A DNA stretch of 64,000 bases from DATCJA01 sp963814955 (GCA_963814955.1 CAWFEX010000015.1:124001-188000); one strand, 5' to 3'; positions 1 through 10,844 are shown, counted from the stretch's first letter. The notes: generated by a model not told the origin, from the sequence alone. Numbers and translations: made by a program.

Positions 1-102
1 AACATCGAATCGGGCTGGCGGTCGTCTCCTCGCATGCCGGTCATGGTAGTACGCGACCGGACGGCTGTCGATCGCTAAACTGATGCGTTTTTCAGCAACC
101 TC

Positions 103-1542
103 CTAGTTCGACTTTGTCAGATCGCTGATTTCATTCGAGAATCGCGCAGTGATCGCTTTTGAGGACATTGTACTTTTTGCTCGAGTTCGGTAACGCTGCA
201 GCGCACTGATCGATTCCACTGCGACGGCGCGCGTGCAGCGACTGATCCGATGGTTGGAGCAGTTCAAGAGCTGCTTTGGCCATCGCGCGCAGTTGCTGTC
301 GCTGCGGACGTACGTGCAGGGCGTGTTCAGCGACAGCGAGCGGAAGTCGATGCAGGCGATGCTGGCGCGGGTGACCGAGCCGGTCTCGTACCAGGCGTTC
401 CAGCATTTCATCACGCATGCGCCGTGGGACGCGGATCGCGTCTGGCGACGGTTGCGCGCGGTGGTGCCCGAACGCCGCGGCGTGTTGATCCTCGACGGCA
501 CGAGCTTTCCCGAAACAGGGCCCGCACTCGGTCGGCGTGGCGCGGCAGTACTGTGGGGCGCTCGGCAAGATCGCGAATTGCCAAGTCGCGGTGACGGCCG
601 CGCTGTGGACCGGCGCGCGGGCGTGGTGTCTCGGCGCGCGCTGTATCTGCCCGAGGAATGGCTGACGCCGAGCGCGCGGCAGCAGGCGCGCATTCCCGCG
701 GCGGTCCGTTTCAGGAGAAGTGGCGACTGGCCCTGCCGTTGCTCCGCCAGGCGCGAGCCGCCGGCTTCGACGGTGACGGCGGTCCTCGCCGATGCCGAAT
801 TCGGCGACGTGACCGCGTTTCGCGCGGCCTTGCATCGGCTCCGCTTGCCATATGCCGTCGGGCATTTCGTCGCATCTGACCGTCTTCACCGGCGCGCCGC
901 GCGTCACGCGCTCCGCCGGCCAGCGCCGCGGCCGCCCGCGCACGCGCCTGCGGATGGTGCACGCCCGTCAGCCCCGATCGCCGTGCGCGAGGTGCCGCGG
1001 CAGCTGCCGGCCGGCGCGTGGCGCGCGATCACCTGGCGAAACGGCACGCAGCCGCCACGCACCGCCCGCTTCGCCGCGGTCCGCGTCACGCCGGCCCACG
1101 AGTGGCGGCACGCCCGGCTCGCCCCCGAGGTCTGGTTGCTCTGCGAAGAAGAAGCCGGGCGCCAAACCGCGGCTCAAGTACTACTTCGTCGCATCTGCCC
1201 GCCACGGCGTCGCTGCGGGCGCTGGTGCGCTTGGCGCATCAACGCTGGGCCATCGAGCAGCAATACCAGGAACTCAAAAGCGAACTCGGGCTCGATCACT
1301 TCGAAGGCCGCAGTTATCCCGGCTGGCAACATCATGTCGTCCTGACCGCCGTCGCGCATGCCTACATTCAACGCGAACGCCTGCGCCGCGCAGCGGACCG
1401 GCACTGACGTTTCCCGGCGCGTCCGCGCCATCGTCCAGGAAATCTTCACCGCGCTGCTCTTTGCCGCCAAGCCGCGGTACATGCATTGGATGGAACAGGC
1501 GAAACGAAAAGCTTCAACTACGGATCTGACAAAGTCGAACTA
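103..1542 (+). mobile_element. IS701-like insertion sequence, transposase broken
   Basis: A 1.44-kb element bounded by perfect 20-bp inverted repeats: TAGTTCGACTTTGTCAGATC at 104-123 and its exact reverse complement at 1523-1542. The transposase between them is frameshifted. The flanks read ACCTC on both sides (98-102 and 1543-1547), which would be a 5-bp target duplication if the element starts at 103. Alternatively CTAG/CTAA at 103-106 and 1540-1543 would fit the YTAR-type target I recall for IS701; the junction is ambiguous by one base. Both ends are intact, so the element may be mobilisable in trans. Confidence 0.85.
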
Positions 1543-1543
1543 A
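233..1543 (+). pseudogene. IS701-family transposase, multiply frameshifted
   Basis: Pieces of one DDE transposase of the IS701 type lie in order but in several frames. The N-terminal part (233 to about 510) reads through VLILDGTSFP, which carries the first catalytic Asp. The middle contains VLADAEFGD (around 780), the second Asp. The C-terminal part contains RWAIEQQYQELKSELGLDHF (about 1245-1305), the catalytic Glu region typical of the family. At least four frame changes are needed to join them. The last codons and the TAA overlap the right inverted repeat, as expected for a compact IS. The start is uncertain; GTG at 233 opens the first conserved frame. It may be genuinely inactive or damaged by consensus errors, as elsewhere in the window. 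Confidence 0.8.
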
Positions 1544-1735
1544 CCTCTCAACGACGAAGATGACGTGTCGGCCAGCGGTATCACGCTGGTGGTGCCGTGA
1601 TTGTCAAAGTCCGTTTTTTCTTTCTCTGAGAGAAATCATTTGGTACGAGGCGCGGTCGTATGAGCGCCCCCAAAGATTCCTCGCCTGTCGCCGGGCTCGT
1701 CGGCAGGCGCAGCGGCTGTAGAATTCCCCAAACAA

Positions 1736-4453
1736 ATGGCGCTCGCCGTGGGAAGCCGCATCGGCCCTTACGAAGTGATCGCCCTGCTCGGCGAGGGCGG
1801 CATGGGCAAGGTCTGGCGAGCCCGCCACACGGCGCTCAGGCGCGATGATGCCCTGAAGGTGCTGCCCGATGCCTTCGCGTCCGATCGCGAGCGCCTCGCC
1901 CGGTTTCAGCGAGAGGCACAGGTTCTCGCTTCGCTAAATCACCCCAACATCGCGCACGTTTATGGCTTGGAGCATCGCGAAGTGGGCAGGCGGGTGTGCA
2001 GGCGATCGTCATGGAACTGGTCGAGGGACCGACGCTTGCTGACCGCATCGCTCAAGGAGCTATTCCCGTCGATGAAGCATTGCCGATTGCTCGAGCAGAT
2101 TGCCGAAGCCCTCGAAGGCGCGCACGAACGGGGCATCATCCATCGCGATTTGAAACCTGCAAACATCAAAGTGCGGCCGGATGGGATCGTGAAGGTGCTC
2201 GACTTTGGTTTAGCGAAGGCCTTGAGCCCGCGTCGACGGCAGCGTCGACCGAAACGGCGTCGCCCACGATCACGTCGCCTGCCATGATGACGAGCGTTGG
2301 CGTGCTGCTCGGCACGGCGGCGTACATGAGTCCGGAGCAGGCGCGCGGGCAAGCGGTTGACAAGCGCGCCGACATCTGGGCGTTCGGCGTCGTGCTGTAG
2401 GAAATGCTGACCGGTGCAGCGGCTCTTCGCGGGCGAAGACCTCACCGAAACACTCGCCTCGGTGGTGAAGGAAGAGCCGCGATGGAACCGTGTGCCGGAG
2501 AAAGTGACGCGGTGTGTTGCGGGCGTGTCTAGAAAAGGATCCCAAGCGCCGGTTGCGCGACATTGGCGACGTGTGGCGACTGCTCCAAGAGGATGCGCCG
2601 GCGAAGGCCACGGCGTCAGCGAAAGCACGAGCGCGGCTGTCGTGGGCCGTGGCCGCCGCGTTTGCGCTCGTGACCGTTGCAGCGCTTGTGACCGCAGGCA
2701 TCGTGCTGAGTCGGCTGCACGAATTGACGTCGTCGTCTGTGTCGCCGCAACTCGTTCGGTTTGAGGTGCCTTTTCCGGAGAACGTGATTCCAGGGCCTCG
2801 GTCTATCCCCGCGCTGTCGCCTGACGGCCGACGCCTGGCGTTTGTCGCGAACGACGCGTCGGGACAGGGCCGCATCTTCGTCCACACCTTGGACGAACTG
2901 AATCCGCGGCCGCTGCCAGGCACGGAAGGCGCGTTCGGCACTCCATTCTGGTCCGCGGATAGCCGGTCCGTTGTATTTGCCACGGCGCTCCAATTCCTCT
3001 TACCAGGCACACTCAAGAAGATCGACGCGGGCGGCGGCCCGGCACTGACGCTTGCTGAGATTCCAAGCACCCTTCGAGGAGGCTTCTGGACCACCGACGG
3101 CACGATCGTGTTCGCGCTTGTGCAACGCGGCCTGTTCAGCGTGTCATCTGCTGGTGGTGTTCCGCAGCCACTGACAACGATACGTGAGCCGACAGCCGCA
3201 CACTCCTACCCATCGCCGCTGCCGGACGGCCGGCATTTCGTTTATTCGCGCGGCGTGCCTGGCGAGGTTCGTGTCTACATTCGATCGCTGGACGACGCGC
3301 CGGAGAGCGACGACCGGGCTATCGTGGACAATGCCTCCAATCCGATCTACGCGTCGTCTCGAACGCCCGGTTCAGGCGACGTGTTATTCGTGCGGGACGG
3401 CACGCTCATGGCGCTCCCGTTTGACGAGGCTGCGCTTCAAGCATCAGGAGAGCCGCGCCCTATCGCGCAGGGCGTCGGCCGGGGACCAAACGATCCACAA
3501 CTTGCGATGATTACTGGCTCGTCGAACGGCACCCTGGTCTACCAGCGGGCAGGTTTTGGTCGCGATCGCCGTCTTACTTGGTACAACCGCCGAGGTGCGG
3601 CGCTCGCGACCATCGGGGATCCAGCCGAGTACACCGCCGGCGCGCTGGCGATCGCGCCAGATGGCTCTCGAGTAGCCGTGGCGCTCCGCGAGGAGAACAG
3701 GGCCGACTTGTGGATATACGACATCCGACGCGGCGGCAGAACCAGGGTTACCGCGAATGCGGCAACCAACTGGGCGCCTTTCTGGTCGCCGGATGGGTCC
3801 CGAATTGCCTTCAGTTCTTCGCGGACATCGCCCGCGAGCCTCTATCTGAAGTCGCTCGACGGTAGCGGAGCGGAGGAGATGCTCCAACAGGGCGCGGGAT
3901 CCGCAGCCTGGTCGCGCGACGGGCGATATCTGCTGTCCTCTACCGGTCGCGAACTGTGGGTCCTCCGCGATCCGGGAAAGGCTGGGAGCGTCCCAATTCG
4001 GATCACCGCGCCTGACCGAAAGGGATTCGTTGGCGGGGCGCGGTTTTCTCCGGACGGACGATGGATTGCCCAACAATCAATAGACCCGTCTGGTGAGGAA
4101 CAAGTGTTCGTGCGGCCGTTCGATCCCAGCGATCCCGCGCGTACCGAACGGCAGCGGACGTCCCGGTGTCGACCGGCGTGGGAACCGCGCCGCGCTGGGC
4201 CCCGGACGGCCGCGAGTTGTTTTACCTGTCAGAAGGGAAAATGATGGCCGTAACCATCACCACCCAGCCCTCGTTGCAAATTGATGCGCCAGTAGAGTTG
4301 TTCCGGTTACCGTTGGGCACGGTTGCCGATTCGTGGGACATTTCCCCGGAAGGCAATCGATTTCTCTTCATCACCGGCGACAGCACGCCACCGTCGTTCA
4401 CCGTCATGCTCAATTGGCAGGAAGCGTTGAAGCGTCTCGTGCCGACGAACTGA
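1736..4453 (+). pseudogene. Ser/Thr protein kinase with C-terminal TolB/WD40-like propeller, frameshifted
   Basis: A membrane-anchored bacterial Ser/Thr kinase of the type expanded in Acidobacteriota. The start at 1736 gives a Hanks-type kinase domain: the glycine loop GEGGMGKVW at residues 19-27, then HRDLKP, DFG and the activation-segment motif AYMSPEQ. After the kinase domain comes a single membrane segment (about 2640-2715). An extracytoplasmic propeller of repeated SPDGRRLAF, WSPDGSRIAF and SPDGRWIA blades follows, ending with LKRLVPTN. The reading frame changes at least five times (near 1990, 2090, 2220, 2510 and 4160), and a TAG at 2398-2400 sits where a Tyr codon is expected in the kinase fold. 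The protein sequence is otherwise well conserved through each break, so sequencing error is a real alternative to decay. Substrate unknown. Confidence 0.85.
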
Positions 4454-4642
4454 TGGCACTACAGCCTGGGTCTCGCGTTGTCACCGCAATACATCCCAAG
4501 AAGGACGATCAGGCGCTTGGGCAAGTTGACCTTTCGGAGCGTCCGAACGACTTTTTTGAGAACTTCATGGGCAGTTCCCATTTCATCAATTCGACAGGGA
4601 GCCTTTGGGGTTTGCAACGCAAAGAAAAGGAGGACTACTCGC

Positions 4643-5426
4643 TTACCGAATGGGACGCAGAATGTGGGCATCGATTCGATGGAGCACCGTGAAGTGCTCC
4701 GGGGCAATCTCTCGAAGAAGCGCATCGTGTTCGCGGTCGAAAGCGTCGGTCTGCTCCGGAGTCAACGTCGCACCAATCGCTCGACAGGCCCGAAACCGTC
4801 CCCGCCACGAGTCACGGGTGAAGGGTAGATGCTCGTCAAACACGAACATTGCGTGGAGTCGAAAGTGCCCGTCCGCCCACTGTGGGACGGTTGGAACCTG
4901 ACCAGTCAAATCAGCATGGCTCCACCGTGGATTGTGTTTCAGGACGAGTGACTCGGATGTTCGTGCGATTGCGTCTTCTCGCGGAAGCCATATCAGGTGG
5001 CTCGTGACCAACATCCCGTCAGCCTTCAGCAGCCGCTTGATTTCCTCGATGACGCGGATTGGTATCGAAGTAGAGCCACGATTGGCTCGCGGTGACCACG
5101 TCAAACGATTCGCTCGGAAGACCGCTCTGTTCGGCCGACGCAACACGGAAATCCACTTTTTCGCCCTGCGCCTCGGCCCGGCGACGCGCTTCGGCGATTT
5201 GTTCTTCTGCGACGTCAATGCCGGTGACGGCCGCTCCTGCTTGAGCAAATCGCAGCGCCAGGAAGCCGACACCGGTCCCCAGGTCAAGAATCCGCTGGCC
5301 CTGAAGACCAACGCCGAGTGATGCGAGGAGGTGATAGAAGCGGTCGGGATAGTTGGGTCGCCACCGCGTGTAGTCGGGGCTGGTCTTTCCCCAATCGATG
5401 ACGTTCCCACCGTCGAAAATTGACAT
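4643..5426 (-). pseudogene. Class I SAM-dependent methyltransferase, one frameshift
   Basis: The N-terminal half (5426 down to about 5065) has the Rossmann SAM-binding motif ILDLGTGVGFLALRFA and the acidic loop VTGIDVAEEQI. After SQSWLYFDT the frame shifts, and the rest (to 4643) continues as a typical methyltransferase C-terminus. Total length is about 260 residues, normal for methyltransferases acting on small molecules. The substrate cannot be predicted. It is transcribed away from the isomerase-like gene at 5583. The break near 5060 is a single-base indel and may be a sequencing error. Confidence 0.75.
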
Positions 5427-5582
5427 CGACTACTGTGAATGCCCGCAGTGTAGCGCACCGGTTCGTCTGTATGTCCCGCTCTTCTACAACCAGGGAAATG
5501 GGCCGCCGAATGGGGGCGAAAGTCGGTGACTCATTGAGAGGGTTTGTCCCACAGGATAGGGGCCACCGTATAATCCACGCGC

Positions 5583-6409
5583 ATGAATCGCCGGAACCTT
5601 TTTGGCGTTTTGGCGACGTTGGCGGCTCTTCCATCGCTGTCTCTGAAGGCATTCCGTCTGAACACAGTTGGCGTGCAACTGGTAAGCGTTCGGGAAGCGC
5701 TCGGCATTGACCCGGAACCGGTAGTCGCAGCGCTGTCAAAAATTGGGTTTGCCGAGGTAGAAGTGTGGCTTCCTGCCATCAACGCTCCCAGCGTCAACGC
5801 GCTTCGGAGCGCCCTGAATAAGCACCGGATGACGGCTCCGTCCCGACATTGGGAGAGTCGAAACGTGAGGCCCGAAAACTTCAATCGGATGCTCACCGAG
5901 TGCGAAGTGCTCGGAAGCCAATTCCTTGTCATAACGGCTCTGCCCGCCGAGCAACGGGGCAAGCTCGATTCCTACAAACGAGCGGCAGACTGGTTCAACG
6001 AGGCGGGCCGAGCCGCCAAAGGTCGCGGCGTGCAGCTCGCATTTCATTCGGAGGCATTTGACTTTCCGCCACTCGACGGCATCGTGCCGTTCGATTACCT
6101 CATCGACCACACCGACCCTACGCTAGTCAAGTTTCAGTTGGACACAGCGAACATCACCAAGAGCGGAAGAAGTCCTCTGGACTATCTCACTCGGTTGGGG
6201 AACCGCGTTGTGTCGCTGCATCTGAAAGATGTGACACGCGGCGGCGAAGGAACTAGATTTGGGGAGTGGGCACGGTTCCCCTGTCCGAGATTCTTCGCCG
6301 CGCTCAAGTCGCAGGCGTAAAGCATTACTTTGTGGAAGACGAACGGCCCGGCCTTGGTTACGGTCACGTCGAGCGGGCGTTTTCCTTGTTAACCTCTCTC
6401 GATTTCTGA
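5583..6409 (+). pseudogene. Sugar phosphate isomerase/epimerase (AP-endonuclease-2-like TIM barrel), C-terminal frameshift
   Basis: About 275 residues with a hydrophobic N-terminal segment (MNRRNLFGVLATLAALPSL) that may be a Tat-like or Sec signal. A xylose-isomerase-like TIM barrel follows. Visible metal-site motifs include AFHSEAFDF, VKFQLDTANI and VVSLHLKDV, supplying the His, Glu and Asp ligands usual for this family. After GTRFG (about 6262) the frame shifts at a run of G residues. The last 48 codons then read VPLSEILRAA and GLGYGHVERAFSFLTSLDF, ending at a TGA at 6407-6409. The homopolymer context suggests a consensus error. Exact substrate unknown. Confidence 0.75.
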
Positions 6410-6566
6410 TTCGCTGTAATCCACCGGGCTGCCGTGGTCTTCGACACGCCCCACACCTTCGCAGCCGCCCGCAACGCACGGTCAATCGTTGCGTGGGCTT
6501 GCTCAGGATTTAAGAGAGAGCCTTGTGGAACGGCGTGTTCTGCCCCCCGGACTTAGCAATCCGCAG

Positions 6567-6895
6567 TCAGGACGAGCGACGTTTCCTCACGACATACATC
6601 AACTCGCGGGACAGACCAAACCGCTCAACCTCTGCGTCGGTGAAGCGAGTCGCAAAATCGTCCACGGTCACGTCGAACCCTGACTCTCGCAGCCGATCCA
6701 CGAAATCAAGCCCATAAGCCCGCACATGCTCGTCGAAGCCGTAGATTCGCCGCCGCTCCTCGTCAGTGTCGACCGAGGGATTCTCTGAAACGTTTTATCC
6801 GCGATGATCGGAACCGCAATCACACCCCAACCATCTGGCGCCAACACCCGCGCCAGCTCGCGCGCCTCGCACCCAAACCGGATCGTAGACAACAC
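6567..6895 (-). pseudogene. C-terminal fragment of a SAM methyltransferase
   Basis: On the minus strand, residues ARELARVLAPDGWGVIAVPI are followed, after a one-base frame change near 6790, by YGFDEHVRAYGLDFVDRL and then LSRELMYVVRKRR before a stop at 6567. This is the C-terminal third of a common class I methyltransferase family in which the post-motif segment ends in a Cys/Arg/Lys-rich tail. The SAM-binding N-terminal half is absent upstream (6896-7055 shows nothing similar). This is therefore a real truncation in addition to the indel. Confidence 0.65.
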
Positions 6896-7055
6896 CTATT
6901 GACCCCTTCGTGAGGTGAATGGTTGTTGTGATTCGTTCAGTGATTCCAGCGAGGTGTGGTTGTGGGGTCGTATCCCAATTCTGTCGCAGACGGCCGCTGA
7001 CTGAAGAGGGGTCGCGCGGCGCGCTATGACGAACGGGGACCCGGCCGGGGGTTGG

Positions 7056-8045
7056 TCACGGATCGGCAGTTCTACGGCGCTTCAGCTGAAGTCGTCCTAC
7101 CGCCTGGACGAAGGGTAAAACCAGACTGCCCATCGCGGTGTGATGGTCGCGCGCCCGTGCCCCGACGCCGAAGTTCAATCGCTCGCGTTCGCGCTCGGGC
7201 ACATGCAGGGTTCCGAACAGCCAGTCCCAGATCGAAAGACAACTCCCAAAATTCTTGTCGAAGTGTATCGGGTTATCGGAATGGTGGATTTGGTGATGCG
7301 CCGGGCTGAGAATCACGCGTCCCAGCAGACCAGTCGTAGCGATCCACACATGTGAATGCTGGAGATGCACGGTGACAAAAACGAATGCCACCAGGATCAG
7401 GTTCTGGCCCCCGACCTCGAACGGACTACCCAGCTGCAGAAAGCCCAGTATCCCGCCTGTGACCCCCAGAACGATGGCGAGAATATTGATAAAAACCACG
7501 GAGTCCACCGGGTGCATTCGAAAATTGGTGAGCGGCGAAAGAACCTCCGCCGTGTGGTGGACCTTATGGAACTCCCAGAGCACAGGGATACGGTGGCTCA
7601 AATAATGATCGATCCAGTAGCCAAGTTCGTAGGCGAGAAACAGGACCACCGTCACGATCGACTTGCTGGTGACCTCGTTCAACCCTGTCTTGGGAAGGAC
7701 GCCGAACGTGTGGGTCAGAGCGACACTCACGATCTGACCGACGGATCGCGTGGACACGATCGCCCATCCAAAGAGAATCCCGAAGAGCAGGACGTTCAGA
7801 AGGAAGAACCCGACGTCGGCTCTGAAGGAGGGGCGTCGCAGCCAGCGCGGAAACAGCGCCCTGCCCATCACGCTGTACTTGACGTTCCGTTTCACGGGAC
7901 GACGACGTACTAGAAGGAATGTGACCGCGATGCACAGTGCACTGAAAAGCGATACGGCAGAAAAGTTGGAGCCAAACGTCAGAAACAGCGTCGCGAATTT
8001 CCCGACCACAAACTGGAGCTGGCGTTGAGCGGCGACAAGAACCAT
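7056..8045 (-). CDS. Sterol desaturase/fatty acid hydroxylase family membrane protein
   Basis: A 329-residue integral membrane di-iron oxygenase homologue. It has several hydrophobic segments (about 15-45, 80-100, 130-145 and 180-230) and the histidine clusters of the superfamily: H147-x3-H151 (DHYLSH), H160-x2-HH (HKVHH), a later HHQIHH and a downstream His. All clusters needed for a di-iron centre are visible, so it is probably active. Family members hydroxylate or desaturate sterol and fatty-acyl chains using O2. The start at 8045 is the furthest Met before the first membrane segment. A second, divergent homologue is encoded at 24787-25695. Confidence 0.88.
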   Translation of the reverse strand: MVLVAAQRQLQFVVGKFATLFLTFGSNFSAVSLFSALCIAVTFLLVRRRPVKRNVKYSVMGRALFPRWLRRPSFRADVGFFLLNVLLFGILFGWAIVSTRSVGQIVSVALTHTFGVLPKTGLNEVTSKSIVTVVLFLAYELGYWIDHYLSHRIPVLWEFHKVHHTAEVLSPLTNFRMHPVDSVVFINILAIVLGVTGGILGFLQLGSPFEVGGQNLILVAFVFVTVHLQHSHVWIATTGLLGRVILSPAHHQIHHSDNPIHFDKNFGSCLSIWDWLFGTLHVPERERERLNFGVGARARDHHTAMGSLVLPFVQAVGRLQLKRRRTADP

Positions 8046-8198
8046 CAGTTCCCTATCTACCCGTCAGCAAGTCTGGATCAAAGGATGTGAGATACATGCG
8101 GAAACTGTGCCGTGCGTGTCCCACACTGGCCAACTACCTGTGGCGCGGCAGGTTGTGGCGATTTCAGACACCGCTTCCGTCAATTCAGCTAAAGACAA

Positions 8199-8510
8199 TT
8201 GCTGCGCACGGAGACAAAAATCAGGCTCAGCCATGTTTTCTGGGCTTCCCGGTGGCTTCGCCCACATGATTATTCCGGAGGCATCGCGAAGCGGAGCATC
8301 GGCAGTATCAACTTCATCGACGCAGCGGCCGTGAACGAGTTCATTCGCACTGTCGAGACAGAGGGGTTAGAAACGATCCGGCAACGAGCTTTGTATTCTG
8401 ACTGTGAATTACTCGCAGAAGTGTCGGATCTTGCGGACGATTGGCAACGAATCATCGACCGCGTGTCGCAGTTCGAAGAGGAAGTGGGTATCGCGGGTCA
8501 ACCGCGGTGA
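8199..8510 (+). CDS. Hypothetical protein, doubtful
   Basis: A 103-codon frame whose C-terminal half (from about residue 45) is acidic and predicted helical (NEFIRTVETEGLETIRQRAL), which looks protein-like. The N-terminal part has no such character, so the true start may lie later or the gene may be a remnant. No family recognised. Confidence 0.3.
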   Translation: MLRTETKIRLSHVFWASRWLRPHDYSGGIAKRSIGSINFIDAAAVNEFIRTVETEGLETIRQRALYSDCELLAEVSDLADDWQRIIDRVSQFEEEVGIAGQPR

Positions 8511-8677
8511 TCGCTCCTCACTGATCTCGATTGCCGAACGAGCTTGTGGGCGCCACAAATGGGGCATCGCTTCACTCATGCGTGCATCGTGCCACTTCCT
8601 GATTTTTTTGGCGTATACCCGCGGATGTCCTCGCGCGGCGACATCGTTGGTCGGACGCTTGCACTGACCTGCGGTGT

Positions 8678-8866
8678 ATGCCGGAGACTCCCGTTAGGCT
8701 TCATGTCCCGCCTGCATGTAGTAATTGCGGCGCAACGGCCAGCGTCCACATCCAACACACCATCAAAGGTGAGAGCGTGATTCTGGAGTGGCACTGTGAA
8801 GTGTGCGGCTTGGAATGGCCGGTCCGACGCAAGGACGAACAGCGACTCGGTAGTGGGTCAGTTTGA
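8678..8866 (+). CDS. Small four-cysteine zinc-ribbon protein
   Basis: A 62-residue protein with two Cys pairs, CSNCG near residue 14 and CEVCGLEW near residue 41, about 25 residues apart: a rubredoxin/zinc-ribbon knuckle arrangement. It belongs to a set of similar small proteins in this window (13184-13372 minus, 13738-13935 plus, 39450-39644 plus) sharing the layout CxxCG - about 25 residues - CxxCxxxW. Unlike two of those it lacks the Arg/Asp-rich tail. Metal binding is inferred from the Cys spacing; function unknown. Confidence 0.65.
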   Translation: MPETPVRLHVPPACSNCGATASVHIQHTIKGESVILEWHCEVCGLEWPVRRKDEQRLGSGSV

Positions 8867-8877
8867 AGGGATAGGTG

Positions 8878-9279
8878 CTAGGCGAGTCCGAGCTGTTGCA
8901 TCATGCTCATCTGATCCCATTGCTCCCAGCGTTCGACAACCTTCCCGCCAGCAACGCGGTCGAGAATCAGCCCGGTAACGCGCACACGACGCCCTGTCGC
9001 GGGAACGGTTCCGAAAGGGCCATTGTTCGTCCCTTCGGCGCTCCATCGTGTCGCCACCTTATCGCCCGCCACAATCTGGTCCTCGATAGTGAAGCGCATA
9101 TCGGGAAAGGCGGACAGCAGGCCCGAAACCATCTGCTTGAACCCCTCGACCCTCAGGTTCGGATCTGGGCTGCCGTTGATGTGTATGACGCCCTGACTCG
9201 CAAAGACATCGTCCGCCACGGAAGCATCGCCACGATTGAGTCCTTCAATCCAGATGCGCTCGTAATCAGTAATCTGCAC
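8878..9279 (-). CDS. SnoaL-like ester cyclase family protein
   Basis: A 133-residue protein of the NTF2-like/SnoaL fold. It begins ITDYERIWIEGLNRGD, continues with GFKQMVSGLLSAFPDMRFTI and has the characteristic WSAEGTNNGPF strand and C-terminal VVERWEQWDQM. Length and motifs match the widespread 'ester cyclase' group related to polyketide cyclases. Most members outside polyketide clusters have no assigned substrate, and no biosynthetic genes are nearby. Cytoplasmic, no signal peptide. Confidence 0.8.
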   Translation of the reverse strand: MQITDYERIWIEGLNRGDASVADDVFASQGVIHINGSPDPNLRVEGFKQMVSGLLSAFPDMRFTIEDQIVAGDKVATRWSAEGTNNGPFGTVPATGRRVRVTGLILDRVAGGKVVERWEQWDQMSMMQQLGLA

Positions 9280-9565
9280 AGTGCCCTCCGCGAGCGAGTA
9301 ACGCCAACGGATTCTAACTCACCGACCAGCCCGACGATTTCCTCGATTGTCACAGGACGGTAGAAAACTTGCGGGGCATGGCGATCTCCGCCGAATCGTG
9401 ACATCGTGCCGCGTCGACCCACCTCCGGCCCAAACCGAAGACGAATCGAACGCGGTGATTCGAGACGGCGCGCTCGGCGCGCTATTCGTCGGAGGTTCCA
9501 GCCCGCTGGCCTGGCGTCGCCAAAATAGATGAAGACCGACCGGTTCTTTCGCAACGAGGCATTCT

Positions 9566-10189
9566 TTACGGTTTCTTTGGCGCCGCCTCGTTTAGAAGTC
9601 CATAAAATTGCGTAAAGACGTTGTCCCGTGCTGCGTGCTTCGCGTGGCAATCGTAGCAGTTCGCCTTGGGCTGCGGTGCTGCGGACGCCAGATAACCGCC
9701 CGTCATTGGCCCGCCAAAGCCGTAATATGCCCAACGTTCCGGAACGCGCTTCGAATCCCTTACCGCCATTTCGATCATGTGCACGTCCCTCGCGAACTGA
9801 CCCTGGCGAGCCGGCATTGCATTAGTGCCGATGCCTTGACCAATGAGCACGAACATCGTGCCTTCGCGGAACGTGCCTGTCTCAACGAAATGTCGGTAGG
9901 CACTGGGTTCCATCAACGTCGTGTTGAACATCTGATGGCCGCCCTGCCCGCCTTCGGAATAGCTCAGGCCCAGCGACGAGCCGACGAGCACCCAGCGCCG
10001 ATAGTCGTCAGGCAAGGTGAGGTTCCGATTCGTGTCGTACCGGGGCATCACATCGAGCGACGTCGCGGTTGCCACCTGGCGCTGTTGCGCCGCCGCAAAC
10101 GTGGTTGATGCGAGGACGACCAGAAACGCGAAGATGGCAACACTGCAGATGAGAGGAAAGACTGTGAGCCGGACGTTCGAGGCACGCAT
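9566..10189 (-). CDS. Cytochrome P460 family protein
   Basis: A 207-residue secreted c-type cytochrome. It has an N-terminal signal sequence (residues 1-33, ending AAAQQ) and a single haem-attachment motif CYDCH at residues 178-182 near the C-terminus, as in cytochrome P460. Internal motifs LPDDYRRWVLVGSSLGL and FREGTMFVL fit the family. P460 proteins oxidise hydroxylamine or bind NO in the periplasm; the exact role here is unknown. A strong ribosome site (GAGGAGGG) precedes the ATG at 10189. The gene follows the flavin-oxidase-like gene (stop at 10209) by 19 bp, suggesting cotranscription. Confidence 0.88.
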   Translation of the reverse strand: MRASNVRLTVFPLICSVAIFAFLVVLASTTFAAAQQRQVATATSLDVMPRYDTNRNLTLPDDYRRWVLVGSSLGLSYSEGGQGGHQMFNTTLMEPSAYRHFVETGTFREGTMFVLIGQGIGTNAMPARQGQFARDVHMIEMAVRDSKRVPERWAYYGFGGPMTGGYLASAAPQPKANCYDCHAKHAARDNVFTQFYGLLNEAAPKKP

Positions 10190-10208
10190 GGTCCCTCCTC
10201 AGGAGAAT

Positions 10209-10844
10209 TCAGTACAAACGCGTGGCGTTGCTCTCGGCGATGTCCCGCTCGTAATCCTGCAGGGTAACGCCTTCGGGCTGGATCTGATCGAACAGGACAC
10301 ATGCGTACGACGTCAGCACGTCGCGTGCAGACCATGCTTCGTATGCCCAGAGGCGCGAGCGCAGCAACGCCTTGGCGCAGTGAAAGAAGCACTGCTCGAT
10401 CTCGACGCCAATCGCAAGCGATGGCGTTTTGCCTTGTGCGACTGAACGCCGGAGAATTTCCGGATCGCGCGTAATCCACGCCCGGCCGTTGACTCGCAGG
10501 GTTTCGTCGCGGCCTGGCACGAGGAAGATCAAACCGACGTGCGGATTCGTCAGTAGGTTCTGCATCCCGTCGAGACGTTTGTTGCCAGGCCGATCCGGGA
10601 TCGCAAGGCGGCGGTCGTCGATTACTTGAACGAAGCCGGGAGCGTCGCCCTTCGGCGATACGTCACAGCGGCCGTCTGCGTCTGCCGTGGCGATGAGCAG
10701 GAACGGAGAGTGCGCGATGAACGCACGGCAATGCGCGTCCAATGTGGTGCGTTCCTTGAGGAGCGGCCGTGCCCCAGGTGGGGGTGCGTCCACAACCCCC
10801 CGAAGTTCTTCGATGTTCGTGACAACGTGGTCGAATGCGCTCAT
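10209..10844 (-). CDS. Pyridoxamine 5'-phosphate oxidase family FMN protein
   Basis: A 211-residue protein of the split-barrel flavin-binding family, in the subgroup often named for MSMEG_1061. Features are HCRAFIAHSPFLLIATADAD, CDVSPKGDAPGFVQV, NPHVGLIFLVPG and RVNGRAWI. These proteins bind FMN or F420 and act as oxidoreductases or NO/H2O2-linked enzymes. The start at 10844 is preceded by AGGAG at suitable spacing; the open frame extends further upstream but looks non-coding. It is the first gene of a two-gene unit with the P460 cytochrome. A shared role in nitrogen-oxide handling is inference from context only. Confidence 0.85.
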   Translation of the reverse strand: MSAFDHVVTNIEELRGVVDAPPPGARPLLKERTTLDAHCRAFIAHSPFLLIATADADGRCDVSPKGDAPGFVQVIDDRRLAIPDRPGNKRLDGMQNLLTNPHVGLIFLVPGRDETLRVNGRAWITRDPEILRRSVAQGKTPSLAIGVEIEQCFFHCAKALLRSRLWAYEAWSARDVLTSYACVLFDQIQPEGVTLQDYERDIAESNATRLY

